A stretch of 64,000 nucleotides of DNA. Source: Photobacterium sp. DA100 (lineage in GTDB: Bacteria > Pseudomonadota > Gammaproteobacteria > Enterobacterales > Vibrionaceae). The notes under the pieces were generated by a model that was given only the letters and a program-made list of their open reading frames with translations, was not told where the DNA came from and did no database searches. Below are positions 1 through 8,109 of the stretch, piece by piece; the first letter of the stretch is position 1; each line of letters opens with the position of its first letter. The position numbers and the translations under genes are program-made. The stretch covers positions 2,604,001 to 2,668,000 of the forward strand of contig NZ_CP119423.1 of the NCBI RefSeq assembly GCF_029223585.1, in the 5' to 3' direction.

Positions 1-606
1 TTGGCTGTTTTTATTCCTACTTTCTTTTTCGTCTCGGTTACGCCTGGAATGTGCATGACGCTATCGATGACGCTGGGTATGACGATTGGGGTTCGCAGAA
101 GCCTGCCGATGATGTGGGGGGAGCTGATCGGGGTCGCATTGGTTTCCATCGCTTCTGTGGTAGGTGTGGCAGCCATTATGCTCAACTACCCTGCAATGTT
201 CCTGCTACTAAAATATCTCGGTGGCGGCTATTTGTTCTGGCTGGGGATCCAGATGTGGCGCTCTAGGGGCAAGCTCGCAATTCCGGATAATATCGATGAG
301 GAAGTGGATACCTCTGCGGTCGGATTGGCCATACAGGGGTTTGTTACGGCCATTGCCAATCCAAAGGGATGGGCATTTATGATTTCGCTGCTGCCCCCGT
401 TCATCAATACCGGCAACGCCCTGTTACCACAGCTGTCGGTGCTGATCAGCATTATCCTAATCACCGAATTCAGCTGCCTGCTGCTGTATGCAAGCGGGGG
501 GCGTACACTGCGCCGTTTTCTGCAACAGCGTGGCAACGTACAGATGCTAAACCGGATTGCCGGTTCGCTGATGATGGGCGTCGGCATCTGGCTGGCCGCC
601 GGATAA
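1..606 (+). CDS. LysE/RhtB-family exporter, cut at the left edge
   Basis: The product resembles LysE/RhtB amino-acid exporters of the inner membrane. The frame is open from the first base and the first visible codon is TTG, so the true start may lie outside the window. The 201 residues are close to the usual 205, so few residues are missing. About six hydrophobic segments are visible. The N-terminal SVTPGM stretch and the central IANPKGW stretch match conserved family positions (a P-G-P-like turn and a NPK motif). The substrate cannot be read from sequence; threonine, homoserine, lysine or leucine are all known for the family. Confidence 0.85.
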   Translation: MAVFIPTFFFVSVTPGMCMTLSMTLGMTIGVRRSLPMMWGELIGVALVSIASVVGVAAIMLNYPAMFLLLKYLGGGYLFWLGIQMWRSRGKLAIPDNIDEEVDTSAVGLAIQGFVTAIANPKGWAFMISLLPPFINTGNALLPQLSVLISIILITEFSCLLLYASGGRTLRRFLQQRGNVQMLNRIAGSLMMGVGIWLAAG

Positions 607-622
607 CTCGGCATAACAAACA

Positions 623-642
623 GGCATCCTGCAAAAGGATGC
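623..642. terminator. weak hairpin between convergent genes
   Basis: GGCATCC and GGATGCC form a 7-bp stem with a TGCAAAA loop, between the stops of the exporter and the acetyltransferase. No good T-tract follows on the plus strand and only a TGTTTGTT tract follows on the minus strand, so terminator function is uncertain. Confidence 0.35.
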
Positions 643-654
643 CCCATCCAATCT

Positions 655-1431
655 CTATGGCTGCTTGCCCGGCTCAAAGATATAGGGCGTGGTTGTTGAG
701 ACAAAGACAAAGCCATGCTTTGCAACAATGGGGCGACTCATCTCAGAAGCATCAATAATTAAATATTGTTTGCCCCTCTTTTTCGCTTCGTTGATTCGCT
801 TGTTGAGCAATAACGAGTAATGTCCCCTTCCCCGGTATTCAGCGATAGTACTACCTCCCCAGATCCCCGCAAACGGACTCTCATCGTTATAAACTATCCA
901 GGCCGAGGTTACCGGTTTGCCGTCGTCATACACAACGTAGATAGCGATATTATCCGGGGTTTGGGTCTTCATATTGAGCAGATGGGTATATTGCCAATCG
1001 AAATTTCCGCCCCAGACCTGCTCCTGCACGCAGACAGCATCTCTGATCCCTTTGGCATCAAACACTTCAACTATCCGGCTGTCATCAACCTCACGCCCAG
1101 AGACGGTTGACAGTTCTAACGCCATAAAGGATTCTGACTCTTGTTGCTCAAAGCCATTGCTCAGTAACAGCTCACCAATATTCTGCGGTAAGTCTGTGCA
1201 ATAAGTCTTCCATTCAAATGCTTTACCCAATTGAGAAAAGTAAGCCACTTCCCGTTCAATAGCAGCCTTGGCGGATTGCTCGTTGAGACCGTAAAAAGAG
1301 ATGTAACTCCCTTCGGGGTTATCAGAAACAAATTTAATCACACCATCCGTATCAATCACCTTTCCATCGAGATCATTGATAACCTTTCTTTCATGCTTGT
1401 TGTAAGCATGCATAACATCCGTTGTGTTCAT
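655..1431 (-). CDS. GNAT-family N-acetyltransferase
   Basis: A two-part protein of about 258 residues with a C-terminal GNAT fold. The acetyl-CoA-binding motif A is visible as EYRGRGHYSLLLNKR, followed by a C-terminal strand with HGFVFVST. The acceptor substrate is unknown. The open frame extends further upstream to 1527, but that would overlap the end of the next gene. I chose the ATG at 1431 because AAGGAG lies directly before it, although the spacing of 2 nt is short. It is transcribed leftward behind the CopD-like gene. Confidence 0.8.
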   Translation of the reverse strand: MNTTDVMHAYNKHERKVINDLDGKVIDTDGVIKFVSDNPEGSYISFYGLNEQSAKAAIEREVAYFSQLGKAFEWKTYCTDLPQNIGELLLSNGFEQQESESFMALELSTVSGREVDDSRIVEVFDAKGIRDAVCVQEQVWGGNFDWQYTHLLNMKTQTPDNIAIYVVYDDGKPVTSAWIVYNDESPFAGIWGGSTIAEYRGRGHYSLLLNKRINEAKKRGKQYLIIDASEMSRPIVAKHGFVFVSTTTPYIFEPGKQP

Positions 1432-1483
1432 GACTCCTTCTCTCTCTATTACTGCACCTGTTAAACGATTCAGCATCCTCCTA

Positions 1484-1927
1484 TCATACCAGCCAGCCAA
1501 CCCGGAAAGAGACACCAACCAAAACAAACAGCACAGAAATCACCGTAACCGGGATAATATGCCACGCCATATCCCACAGATTCGCCTGAGACAATTTCGG
1601 TATCACTCTAAATCTTGCGTCCAGCGCAAATAGTACGGTTAGTGCCAGCAGCAAAAGTTTAGCCATGATCCCATGAGCTAAAGGAATGCTGGTATCAAAC
1701 CATAGGGTGATATCCGGTAGCATTCTGTATGCCAGCATGAGTCCTGTAACAACCTGGATGATCAACGCTGGCATACCGATTTTTTCGTATACCTGCTCAA
1801 AATCCAGCAACTGCTGTGGATTGCGATTTTTTAACACCGACGGCAAGACTACCAGCGACAATACAATATGCCCGCCAGTCCAAATAGTTGCGGCAATAAT
1901 ATGCAATGCTAGTAACAACCCAAACAT
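1484..1927 (-). CDS. CopD-like integral membrane protein
   Basis: A protein of 147 residues with four hydrophobic segments, similar to the membrane domain of the copper-resistance protein CopD. His residues near the first helix (LHIIAATIWTGGH) and a later HGIMAK stretch resemble the family's conserved histidines. The start was set at the ATG at 1927 because GGAGGGAAGA lies just upstream; two earlier ATG codons lack such a site. Its role in copper handling is inferred from the family and from the metal-related neighbourhood, not shown. Confidence 0.7.
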   Translation of the reverse strand: MFGLLLALHIIAATIWTGGHIVLSLVVLPSVLKNRNPQQLLDFEQVYEKIGMPALIIQVVTGLMLAYRMLPDITLWFDTSIPLAHGIMAKLLLLALTVLFALDARFRVIPKLSQANLWDMAWHIIPVTVISVLFVLVGVSFRVGWLV

Positions 1928-2034
1928 TCTTCCCTCCATCTTAATCATTGACAGTCATCTTGGGTAAACTATAACATATATAAAAAATACAACTTATAAG
2001 CTGCATCACACAAGACCACTAGGAGAGAAGTAGA

Positions 2035-2196
2035 ATGGCCATTTCATTTACCAAGATCTTTAAGAAAGATAACGAAAAAGCCGAAGATAAGACGTTTATT
2101 GAGCAACCTGCTTCCAGCGAACGTCAAGAGTCCGAAAAGACTAAAACAACAAAGAAACACGGTGAACCCGGTTTTTGCTGTGGCTCTTGCTCGTAA
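2035..2196 (+). CDS. CCGSCS-motif small protein (53 aa)
   Basis: A short gene reading MAISFTKIFKKDN at the N-terminus and ending GFCCGSCS just before TAA. AGGAGAGAAG precedes the ATG. The body is charged and Lys/Glu-rich with no membrane segment. The closing CCGSCS is the signature of a small protein family named for that motif in Vibrio-group genomes; the function is not known. The Cys-rich end suggests metal or thiol chemistry. It lies between a CopD-like gene and a zinc/cadmium ATPase whose N-terminus carries similar Cys clusters. Confidence 0.85.
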   Translation: MAISFTKIFKKDNEKAEDKTFIEQPASSERQESEKTKTTKKHGEPGFCCGSCS

Positions 2197-2301
2197 CCAA
2201 ACAATGCCACCAGGGGGCTATGATGCCTGCACCAGCAAATCTCCCCCTGCCGCTTTAGGGCTTCACGCTGTAAACGGCAGATAGACTGTTGAAGTAAACC
2301 A

Positions 2302-2565
2302 TTACTCCTTACCGGCTTTTCCTTTGAAGCCCGAATGTAGCGCCTTCGCCTTGGTTTTGGCGCCATCCTGATAGGCTGTGAAAACATCGGTCTCTTTATG
2401 CCCGGAAAGATACAGCCAGCCGTGTATCAGTGACGTAAAAAAGGAAATCACCACAATAAATATCGGAACAATACCGAGCCCGCTAATATTAAATGCCGCG
2501 AGTCCGATGAAGAAAAAGATTGCTGAAACAATGGCGATTGTCTTATTTTTTTCTGTTTTCATCAT
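2302..2565 (-). CDS. small two-helix membrane protein, function unknown
   Basis: An 87-residue protein with two hydrophobic helices (about residues 8-28 and 32-54) and a basic, Lys-rich tail. GGAGG stands six bases before the ATG, which supports translation. I do not recognise a named family with confidence. It stands alone between the CCGSCS gene and a methyltransferase-like gene. Confidence 0.6.
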   Translation of the reverse strand: MMKTEKNKTIAIVSAIFFFIGLAAFNISGLGIVPIFIVVISFFTSLIHGWLYLSGHKETDVFTAYQDGAKTKAKALHSGFKGKAGKE

Positions 2566-2697
2566 TATTAGCCTCCATGAAAGGTGATAGGCAAGAGTAA
2601 CCGCTTTCGCTTACGCACTTTATGAGGCCAACAACAATTAGCGAAATTGAGCTACTTTCCTCTCCTTAGCGAGTAGAGTGAACACAATTGGGATAGC

Positions 2698-3147
2698 CTA
2701 AACCCAGCGCCGTACTTGCTGACAGTACCGGCGGTACTCTGCGCCGAACAGCTCGGCCAACAACCGCTCCTCTGGCAATATTTGAAACTTCGTCATATAA
2801 ATGACGAATCCGACAACCACCAACACGGCCGTAACCACTGTGCCCACTATCAAGCCAACACCCAACAGGGCGATAGCCATGGCAAGATACATCGGGTTTC
2901 TTGAGTACCCGAACACACCGGAAGTCACCAATGCATTGACATTATCAAACCGGCAGGGATTAACCGTGGTCTTGGCCCGCCTGAAGGTCATCGTTGCTGA
3001 CAGTGCTATCGCCATTGCGATGGCTATCAGTAGGCTGCCTGCCCAAAAGCCTTCGTTATCCAGTTTAATCGGGTAATCTGCCGGCAGTAACATCGCGGCC
3101 GCAAAGATATTGAACAGCAATAACGGCGGGATCTTTAACTCGAGCAT
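2698..3147 (-). CDS. isoprenylcysteine methyltransferase (ICMT)-like membrane protein
   Basis: A protein of 149 residues with four hydrophobic segments. The C-terminal half has the family signature: SRNPMYLAM before a helix pair, then EERLLAELFG, EYRRY and VRRW. Such proteins bind S-adenosylmethionine and methylate membrane or lipid-linked substrates; the bacterial substrates are mostly unknown. The open frame runs on to 3285, but the ATG at 3147 has AAGGAGAGGAG directly upstream, and the extra N-terminal part looks non-coding and covers the zntA terminator. Confidence 0.75.
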   Translation of the reverse strand: MLELKIPPLLLFNIFAAAMLLPADYPIKLDNEGFWAGSLLIAIAMAIALSATMTFRRAKTTVNPCRFDNVNALVTSGVFGYSRNPMYLAMAIALLGVGLIVGTVVTAVLVVVGFVIYMTKFQILPEERLLAELFGAEYRRYCQQVRRWV

Positions 3148-3249
3148 GGCTCCTCTCCTTGGACTTGGTGATAATTGCATTTGTCGCTTGAAACAGCTAT
3201 CAGCGTACGTTGATGTTTGGGGACACTTACAAGCCATGGTACTCAAACT

Positions 3250-3279
3250 GTCAAAAAGCACCCGAGGGTGCCTTTTGAC
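3250..3279 (-). terminator. zntA terminator
   Basis: GCACCC/GGGTGC stem with a TC loop, flanked by AAAAG on one side and CTTTTT on the other, just past the zntA stop codon. Confidence 0.8.
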
Positions 3280-3292
3280 TATCATTACCGGT

Positions 3293-5716
3293 TTAGTCCT
3301 TAAGCTTGAACTTCAACAGGCGAAGAGCATTGAGGGTCACCAGCGCGGTGGCCCCGCTGTCGGCCAGCACCGCCACCCAAAGTCCCGTCATCCCCAGCAA
3401 GGTGGTGATCAGGAAAACCCCTTTCAGACCCAGCGACAAGAACACATTCTGCTTGATATTGGCCAGCGTTGCTTTCGACAACGCGATCATCATCGGCAAC
3501 TCAGCGACACGGTTATGGGTCAGAGCCGCATCGGCCGTTTCCAATGCCACGTCGGTGCCCCCACCCATCGCAATACCAATCGACGCCGTTTTCATCGCAG
3601 GCGCATCGTTAATGCCATCGCCAACCATAGCGACGTTGGTACGTTGGTTGGCCAGCTCGACATGCTTCACTTTGTCTTCAGGCAACAGTCCCGCCTCAAA
3701 GGCAATCCCTATTTCACCGGCAATCGCCGCCGCGGCACGCGGGTTATCACCAGTTAGCATAACGGAGTGGATGCCCATCGCTTTGAGTTGCTCTACCGCC
3801 TTGGCACTGTCTTCGCGCAAGTTGTCACGCCAGGCAATCAACCCGACAGGTTGCTGGTTACGCAACACGACCACCAAGGTCTTTCCTTGGCCTTCAAGCT
3901 CATGGGCTTGCTCAGCCTGCTGCGCGGTCAGCGTAATGCCCAGTGGTAGACGGTCGGCAGCTAGCAGCATCAGGGTATCACCCTGGCAATTGCCCTGGAT
4001 CCCGCGGCCCGGCAACGCTTGGCGCTCCTGCGCTTCTTCAACATCCAAACCGCGTGCTTGAGCAGCATTGACCACAGCTTGTGCCAGAGGGTGGGCTGAT
4101 CCCATCTCTACCGCAGCCGACTGGCGCAGCAAGCGGGCTTCATCGCCATCCCAGCTGACAATATCCGTCATCACCGGTTTTCCTTCGGTCAGGGTACCGG
4201 TCTTGTCGAATGCCACCGTTTCAATCTTGCCTAACTGCTCGAGGGCAGCCCCGCCTTTAATCAGAGCACCTCGACGTGTTGCCGCCGCCAGACCTGAAGT
4301 AATTGCCGCCGGAATGGAAATTACCAAGGCACACGGACAGGCAATCAGCAATAGTGTGAGGCCTTTGTATAACCACTCGTCCCACGCCTGCCCGAACAAC
4401 ATCGGTGGAATGACGACCACCAGAGCGGCCAGCACAATCATCGCAGGGGTATACCAGCGGCTGAACCGGTCGACAAAGCGCTCCAGTGGAGCCTTGCGCG
4501 ATTCGGCATCCTCAATCAAATGCAAGATGCGGTCGATGGCATTCTCGCCCTGCTCGGAAATAATCCTCAGGCGCACCACTTTATCGGCCACCAAAGCACC
4601 AGCCATCACCTGCTCACCAGGTAAACGCTCTACCGGAACGGATTCGCCGGTCAAGGCACTTTCATCAAAGCTGGCCGCCGCATCCATCAACTCGACATCA
4701 GCGGGCAACCGGCCGCCCGGCGCAACTTCAATAATATCGCCAGGTTTAAGCTCACTCGCCGAGACCTGCTCTTTGCGACCGTCCGGCAATACTCGGCTGG
4801 CTTTTTCCGGCACCAAGGCCATCAGTGCTTTCACCCCACTTCTGGCTTTCGCAGACGCGTAACCTTCCAGTTGCTCACCGATCAAAAACAGCAGCAACAC
4901 CATCGCCGCTTCCGCCGTTTCCCCCAGGTACAGCGCGCCGATAGCCGCCACGCTCATCAAGGTTTCGATGGAGAATGGGGTGCCACTCTTGGCCAACCTG
5001 ACAGCCTTGCGGGCGATAGGGAGCAAACCCACCAGCGTCGTTGCGGTAAAGGCAGCTAACCCCATGGCTTGAGACTGCTGGTTGAGCAAAAAAGAAACCA
5101 GCATCATCACCGCTATCGTCAATACGGGCAGGATCTCTCGGAATAAACTCATCCGCTTGCTGTCTTCAGGTGTATTGTCAGTGGTATAGAGAATAAAGCC
5201 TGCTTCGCGGGTTTTCGCTACAATCTCCTCCGACATCGCAGCAGATTGGCAGTTGACGACCAATTTTTCAGTGGCAAACATCACTTTCGCCGAAGCAACA
5301 CCCTCTAAGCCGTTAATGGCCCTTTCGAGTTTATTAGCACAACTTGGACAGTCCATGCCTTCGACTTTCCAACTTAATGTCGTGCTATGAGGAGCGGGAG
5401 CAAGGTCATCGGGGGTAGGTTCATCCGTCGCTGAACTATCACAACTACCTGAGCTGCAACATGACAATTTGGCCGCTGCCTCTGCGGAAGTGATTTTATT
5501 AACTGAACACCCTTTGGAGGCTCCGGAGGCAGGATCATCATCGCCCGGCGACAGCTCCGATTCTTGCGTAATTGATGAGGTTTGTGTTGATTGGCAGCTG
5601 CTTGATGCACAGCACGGTTCCGGGCTGTTATTTTCAACCACAACCGATGGCTGGCCAAAGCTGGCAGCTTTGTCCGCATGAACATGTAACTTCTTATTAT
5701 TGCATTGGGCACACAT
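3293..5716 (-). CDS. zntA: Zn/Cd/Pb-exporting P1B-type ATPase
   Basis: An 807-residue inner-membrane pump that exports divalent zinc, cadmium or lead using ATP. Visible motifs are an N-terminal heavy-metal domain with GMDCPSC (about 120-126), the actuator loop TGES (356-359), the metal-binding CPC in the membrane (460-462), the phosphorylation site DKTGT (504-508), an SAHPL motif and GDGINDAP near the C-terminus. Before the metal domain is an unusual 110-residue Cys/Ser-rich lead with CAQC, CCASSSC and CCSSGSC clusters and HVH. The start at 5716 is set by AAGGAG; the longer open frame to 5914 would run through the promoter. The CPC motif is shared with copper pumps, but overall similarity and the promoter favour ZntA. 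Confidence 0.93.
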   Translation of the reverse strand: MCAQCNNKKLHVHADKAASFGQPSVVVENNSPEPCCASSSCQSTQTSSITQESELSPGDDDPASGASKGCSVNKITSAEAAAKLSCCSSGSCDSSATDEPTPDDLAPAPHSTTLSWKVEGMDCPSCANKLERAINGLEGVASAKVMFATEKLVVNCQSAAMSEEIVAKTREAGFILYTTDNTPEDSKRMSLFREILPVLTIAVMMLVSFLLNQQSQAMGLAAFTATTLVGLLPIARKAVRLAKSGTPFSIETLMSVAAIGALYLGETAEAAMVLLLFLIGEQLEGYASAKARSGVKALMALVPEKASRVLPDGRKEQVSASELKPGDIIEVAPGGRLPADVELMDAAASFDESALTGESVPVERLPGEQVMAGALVADKVVRLRIISEQGENAIDRILHLIEDAESRKAPLERFVDRFSRWYTPAMIVLAALVVVIPPMLFGQAWDEWLYKGLTLLLIACPCALVISIPAAITSGLAAATRRGALIKGGAALEQLGKIETVAFDKTGTLTEGKPVMTDIVSWDGDEARLLRQSAAVEMGSAHPLAQAVVNAAQARGLDVEEAQERQALPGRGIQGNCQGDTLMLLAADRLPLGITLTAQQAEQAHELEGQGKTLVVVLRNQQPVGLIAWRDNLREDSAKAVEQLKAMGIHSVMLTGDNPRAAAAIAGEIGIAFEAGLLPEDKVKHVELANQRTNVAMVGDGINDAPAMKTASIGIAMGGGTDVALETADAALTHNRVAELPMMIALSKATLANIKQNVFLSLGLKGVFLITTLLGMTGLWVAVLADSGATALVTLNALRLLKFKLKD

Positions 5717-5764
5717 GGCCTTCTCCTTTTCGTTATTGATAGTGATTAGCATCACCATACTGTA

Positions 5765-5796
5765 ACTATAAACCTTGGAGCTAAGTCCAAGGTCAA
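5765..5796 (-). promoter_or_regulatory. MerR-family-type zntA promoter and operator
   Basis: Read on the minus strand: -35 TTGACC at 5791-5796, -10 TATAGT at 5765-5770, spacer 20 bp. A 22-bp palindrome, ACCTTGGA-N6-TCCAAGGT (5772-5793), overlaps the -35 end and fills the spacer. An overlong spacer filled by a dyad is the hallmark of promoters activated by MerR-type metal sensors such as ZntR or CueR. The regulator gene itself is not in the window. Confidence 0.85.
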
Positions 5797-5919
5797 GTCG
5801 TAAGATACACAAAGAGCCCCACTTGCTAGCAATAAACAAAACCACTAATTGGCTATGGACATCCCCCTCCCATGTTATATACCCTCTGCCCTCCTGTTCC
5901 CCTACATCCAGCACCGACT

Positions 5920-6201
5920 ATGGCTAAGAAACCCGATCGCCGCACCGCGATGCAACTGATCATCGAACAAGTTAAGCAAGAGCTGCCGCTGTATGATCCC
6001 GACACCTTTGTCTGTGGCCCGGACAACAGCTGTATTGGCTGCCCGAAAAAACTGATGGAATTGCTCGAGTCTGAAGTGTCTTACTGGGAATGTATATTGG
6101 AGCGGGGTGACTCGCCGGACTTCGACGACATTTCTCGCTTTGGCAAAATGTGCCGCAATATCAAGCGCGGCTTGGTCAGAAACAATATTGTGGCGGCTTA
6201 A
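5920..6201 (+). CDS. conserved small Cys-containing protein, function unknown
   Basis: A 93-residue soluble protein starting MAKKPDRRTAMQ, with four clustered or spaced Cys (FVCGPDNSCIGCPKK, then WEC and KMC). The rest is acidic and helical. It is divergent from zntA, whose operator lies about 125 bp upstream. The ATG at 5920 gives a natural start, but no strong ribosome site is visible. I do not recognise a function. The Cys spacing could bind a metal, which is inference. Confidence 0.6.
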   Translation: MAKKPDRRTAMQLIIEQVKQELPLYDPDTFVCGPDNSCIGCPKKLMELLESEVSYWECILERGDSPDFDDISRFGKMCRNIKRGLVRNNIVAA

Positions 6202-6226
6202 ATATACCCAAGCGACTTCAAGATAC
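6202..6226 (+). repeat. dispersed intergenic repeat, copy 1
   Basis: ATATACCCAAGCGACTTCAAG has a close relative, ATATAGCCAAGTGACTTCAAG, at 58,682. Sequences of this kind are scattered between genes in Vibrionaceae from general knowledge; the function is unknown. Confidence 0.5.
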
Positions 6227-6255
6227 AAAAAGCAGGCACAAAAGCCTGCTTTTTA
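6227..6255. terminator. bidirectional terminator
   Basis: AAAAAGCAGGC / GCCTGCTTTTT hairpin between the convergent 93-aa gene and the receiver gene. Confidence 0.85.
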
Positions 6256-6292
6256 GTTTTACTAGCCCTTGGCTAAGCCTTTAGCTAAAACC

Positions 6293-6766
6293 TTAACTTA
6301 GGCGCCTAAACACCACACCATTATCAAGGATCTCCATCCAAGGCTGGTAGTCCATCCCCATATCAAAGATGTACTCGGTGATTAAGCTCCTGGCTGTTGT
6401 CAGCAGGCTGTCAGCTTTCCAAGGTTTTTCGAAATAGCTCTCGATGCGGGCGCGGTTTATTGCCGCAATGGTGTCCTGATGGGTCGCCTGTCCGGTCAGC
6501 AAGACCTTCTTGGTTTTGTGGAAGCGGCTATCCTGCGAAACCTCAGTCAGCAACTCGACCCCGGTTTTGCCCGGCATAACATGGTCTGAGATCACCAAAG
6601 CAATGAACTCGCCTTCGGCATCCAGCTCGTCCATCAATTCAAGCGCCTCATCCGCCGATTCACAATCTTCGACATGAAAGAAATCATTCAAAGGTGATAA
6701 ATCTTTCAATACAGCGCTTAGTACTTCCCTCTGATCATCTACGCAGATGATGTTTAGTTTTTCCAT
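6293..6766 (-). CDS. stand-alone response regulator receiver protein
   Basis: A CheY-like receiver with no DNA-binding domain, 157 residues from the ATG at 6766 (AAGGGA six bases upstream; the in-frame ATG at 6772 is too close to that site). The acidic pair is VDDQ, the phospho-acceptor is Asp61 in ISDHVMPG, the switch residue is Thr in LLTGQA, and the Lys is in FEKPW. After the receiver is a short tail with WMEILD, which recurs in the second receiver at 19,390 and in the kinase at 17,441. It starts 10 bp after the kinase stop, so it is the likely partner. Confidence 0.88.
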   Translation of the reverse strand: MEKLNIICVDDQREVLSAVLKDLSPLNDFFHVEDCESADEALELMDELDAEGEFIALVISDHVMPGKTGVELLTEVSQDSRFHKTKKVLLTGQATHQDTIAAINRARIESYFEKPWKADSLLTTARSLITEYIFDMGMDYQPWMEILDNGVVFRRLS

Positions 6767-6776
6767 AACCATTCCC

Positions 6777-8099
6777 TTACGCGATTGGCAGTTTGATACG
6801 AAATTTTGTTTTCTCCAGGTCGCTCTTCAGTGCAATGGTGCCACCATAACTGTTGACTATCCGCTGTACTATCGAGAGGCCCAGCCCTAATCCGAACGAC
6901 AACCCTCCTTTCTTGGTGGTGAAGTTGGGTTGAAACACTTTGCGCCGCGTCGCTTCATCGATCATCGGCCCGTTGTTGCTGATGGTGATCAGCAAGCGGT
7001 TTTTCGAATGGCGCGTGATGATCTCGATCTGCGGCTCGGCCGTATGCTCCATCGCATCACACGCATTCTTGATGATATTGACCCACACCTGCACCAGCTC
7101 GGTCGTGCTCGCGGTCATCGTGGGTAGCACCGCCGGGCGCAGTACCACATTGACTCGCCTCAGATTGCTTTGCAGCAAGGCCAGGGACTTGTGGATCGTA
7201 TCGTTAACATCAACCTCGGGCTGGCGCGCATTGTCTGTGCCACCGAGCTGTTTCACCGAGCGGACGATACTGGCGGCATGCTTGGCAGCCAGCTTCATAT
7301 CATGCAGGTCGCGGCCGATATCCCAGTACTGCAAGGCTTCGTCGAGATTATCGAGCCAGTAATTCGGAATGTCCCCTACCGGTACTGCCCGGGCCAATTG
7401 CCTGGCCTGATCCCGCTGGAGCGTCAGATCTTGCTCTAGCTGCTTGGCGCGCTTGCGGGCCTGTGCCGAGGTAACAGCCTGGCCATCGCAAATCCCCAGA
7501 TCAAGAAACGGACTGACTTCCGGCTTGTTTTCTTCCAGGAAGCGACAGATCCCCTGCTGCAAGCCCTCGGTTTTACTGCTTAGCACCCCAACCGCATTGT
7601 TGAGTTCATGGGCTATGCCAGCGGCCAGCTGGCCCAAGGTCGTCATCTGCTCCGCAGCATAAAGCTTTTGCAGCGCCTTCTCTTTCTCAATCGCCTGCAA
7701 CCCGGTCATCATCTGGCGCTGGGCCAGTTCATGGACCATAACCGGCATGAACTGCTCAGCCAACGAGCCGAAAGTTTCGGGCTCGACCGGCTGGGTTTTG
7801 AGATCGATCCAGGCGATTTCGCTGTCTTTTTCCGCCACCACCGTGGTCGACGCCATCAGTGTCTGGGCAAAGAAACTGTGGACACCGAAAAACATGCCCT
7901 GCTCGACCCTGAACACTCTTGCCGTTACATCGGCTTCGTTCTTGAGGTAGCCAGACAGCTCGCCTTTTTTCACCCAGTAGAGCTTGTCGTTATAACCATC
8001 CTGAACCAGCACCTGGGTGCCGGCCTTAACCGCTTCGGTCCGGGCGGGATCACGAAAGTACACATCAATGATCCGCTGCATGGCTTTAGGTTGATGCAT
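6777..8099 (-). CDS. sensor histidine kinase with N-terminal cNMP-binding-like domain
   Basis: A 440-residue cytoplasmic kinase. Residues about 15-115 look like a Crp/cyclic-nucleotide-binding fold (LYWVKKGELSGYL, EQGMFFGVHSFF). The phospho-accepting His164 is in AAGIAHELNNAVG. About 95 residues separate this helix from the second helix of the DHp domain, far more than usual. The ATP domain has NIIKNACDAM (N box), ISNNGP (G1) and GLGLGLSIV (G2). No membrane segment is visible. The start is set at 8099, 10 bp after the transporter stop; the frame also offers 8123. It forms an operon with the transporter before it and the receiver after it. Confidence 0.85.
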   Translation of the reverse strand: MHQPKAMQRIIDVYFRDPARTEAVKAGTQVLVQDGYNDKLYWVKKGELSGYLKNEADVTARVFRVEQGMFFGVHSFFAQTLMASTTVVAEKDSEIAWIDLKTQPVEPETFGSLAEQFMPVMVHELAQRQMMTGLQAIEKEKALQKLYAAEQMTTLGQLAAGIAHELNNAVGVLSSKTEGLQQGICRFLEENKPEVSPFLDLGICDGQAVTSAQARKRAKQLEQDLTLQRDQARQLARAVPVGDIPNYWLDNLDEALQYWDIGRDLHDMKLAAKHAASIVRSVKQLGGTDNARQPEVDVNDTIHKSLALLQSNLRRVNVVLRPAVLPTMTASTTELVQVWVNIIKNACDAMEHTAEPQIEIITRHSKNRLLITISNNGPMIDEATRRKVFQPNFTTKKGGLSFGLGLGLSIVQRIVNSYGGTIALKSDLEKTKFRIKLPIA

Positions 8100-8109
8100 G
8101 GCGACTCTC

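Noticed and set aside
5374..5712. 112-codon minus-strand frame in the start of zntA
   Set aside because: It is out of frame with the Cys-rich ZntA lead, which is supported by its ribosome site and metal domain.
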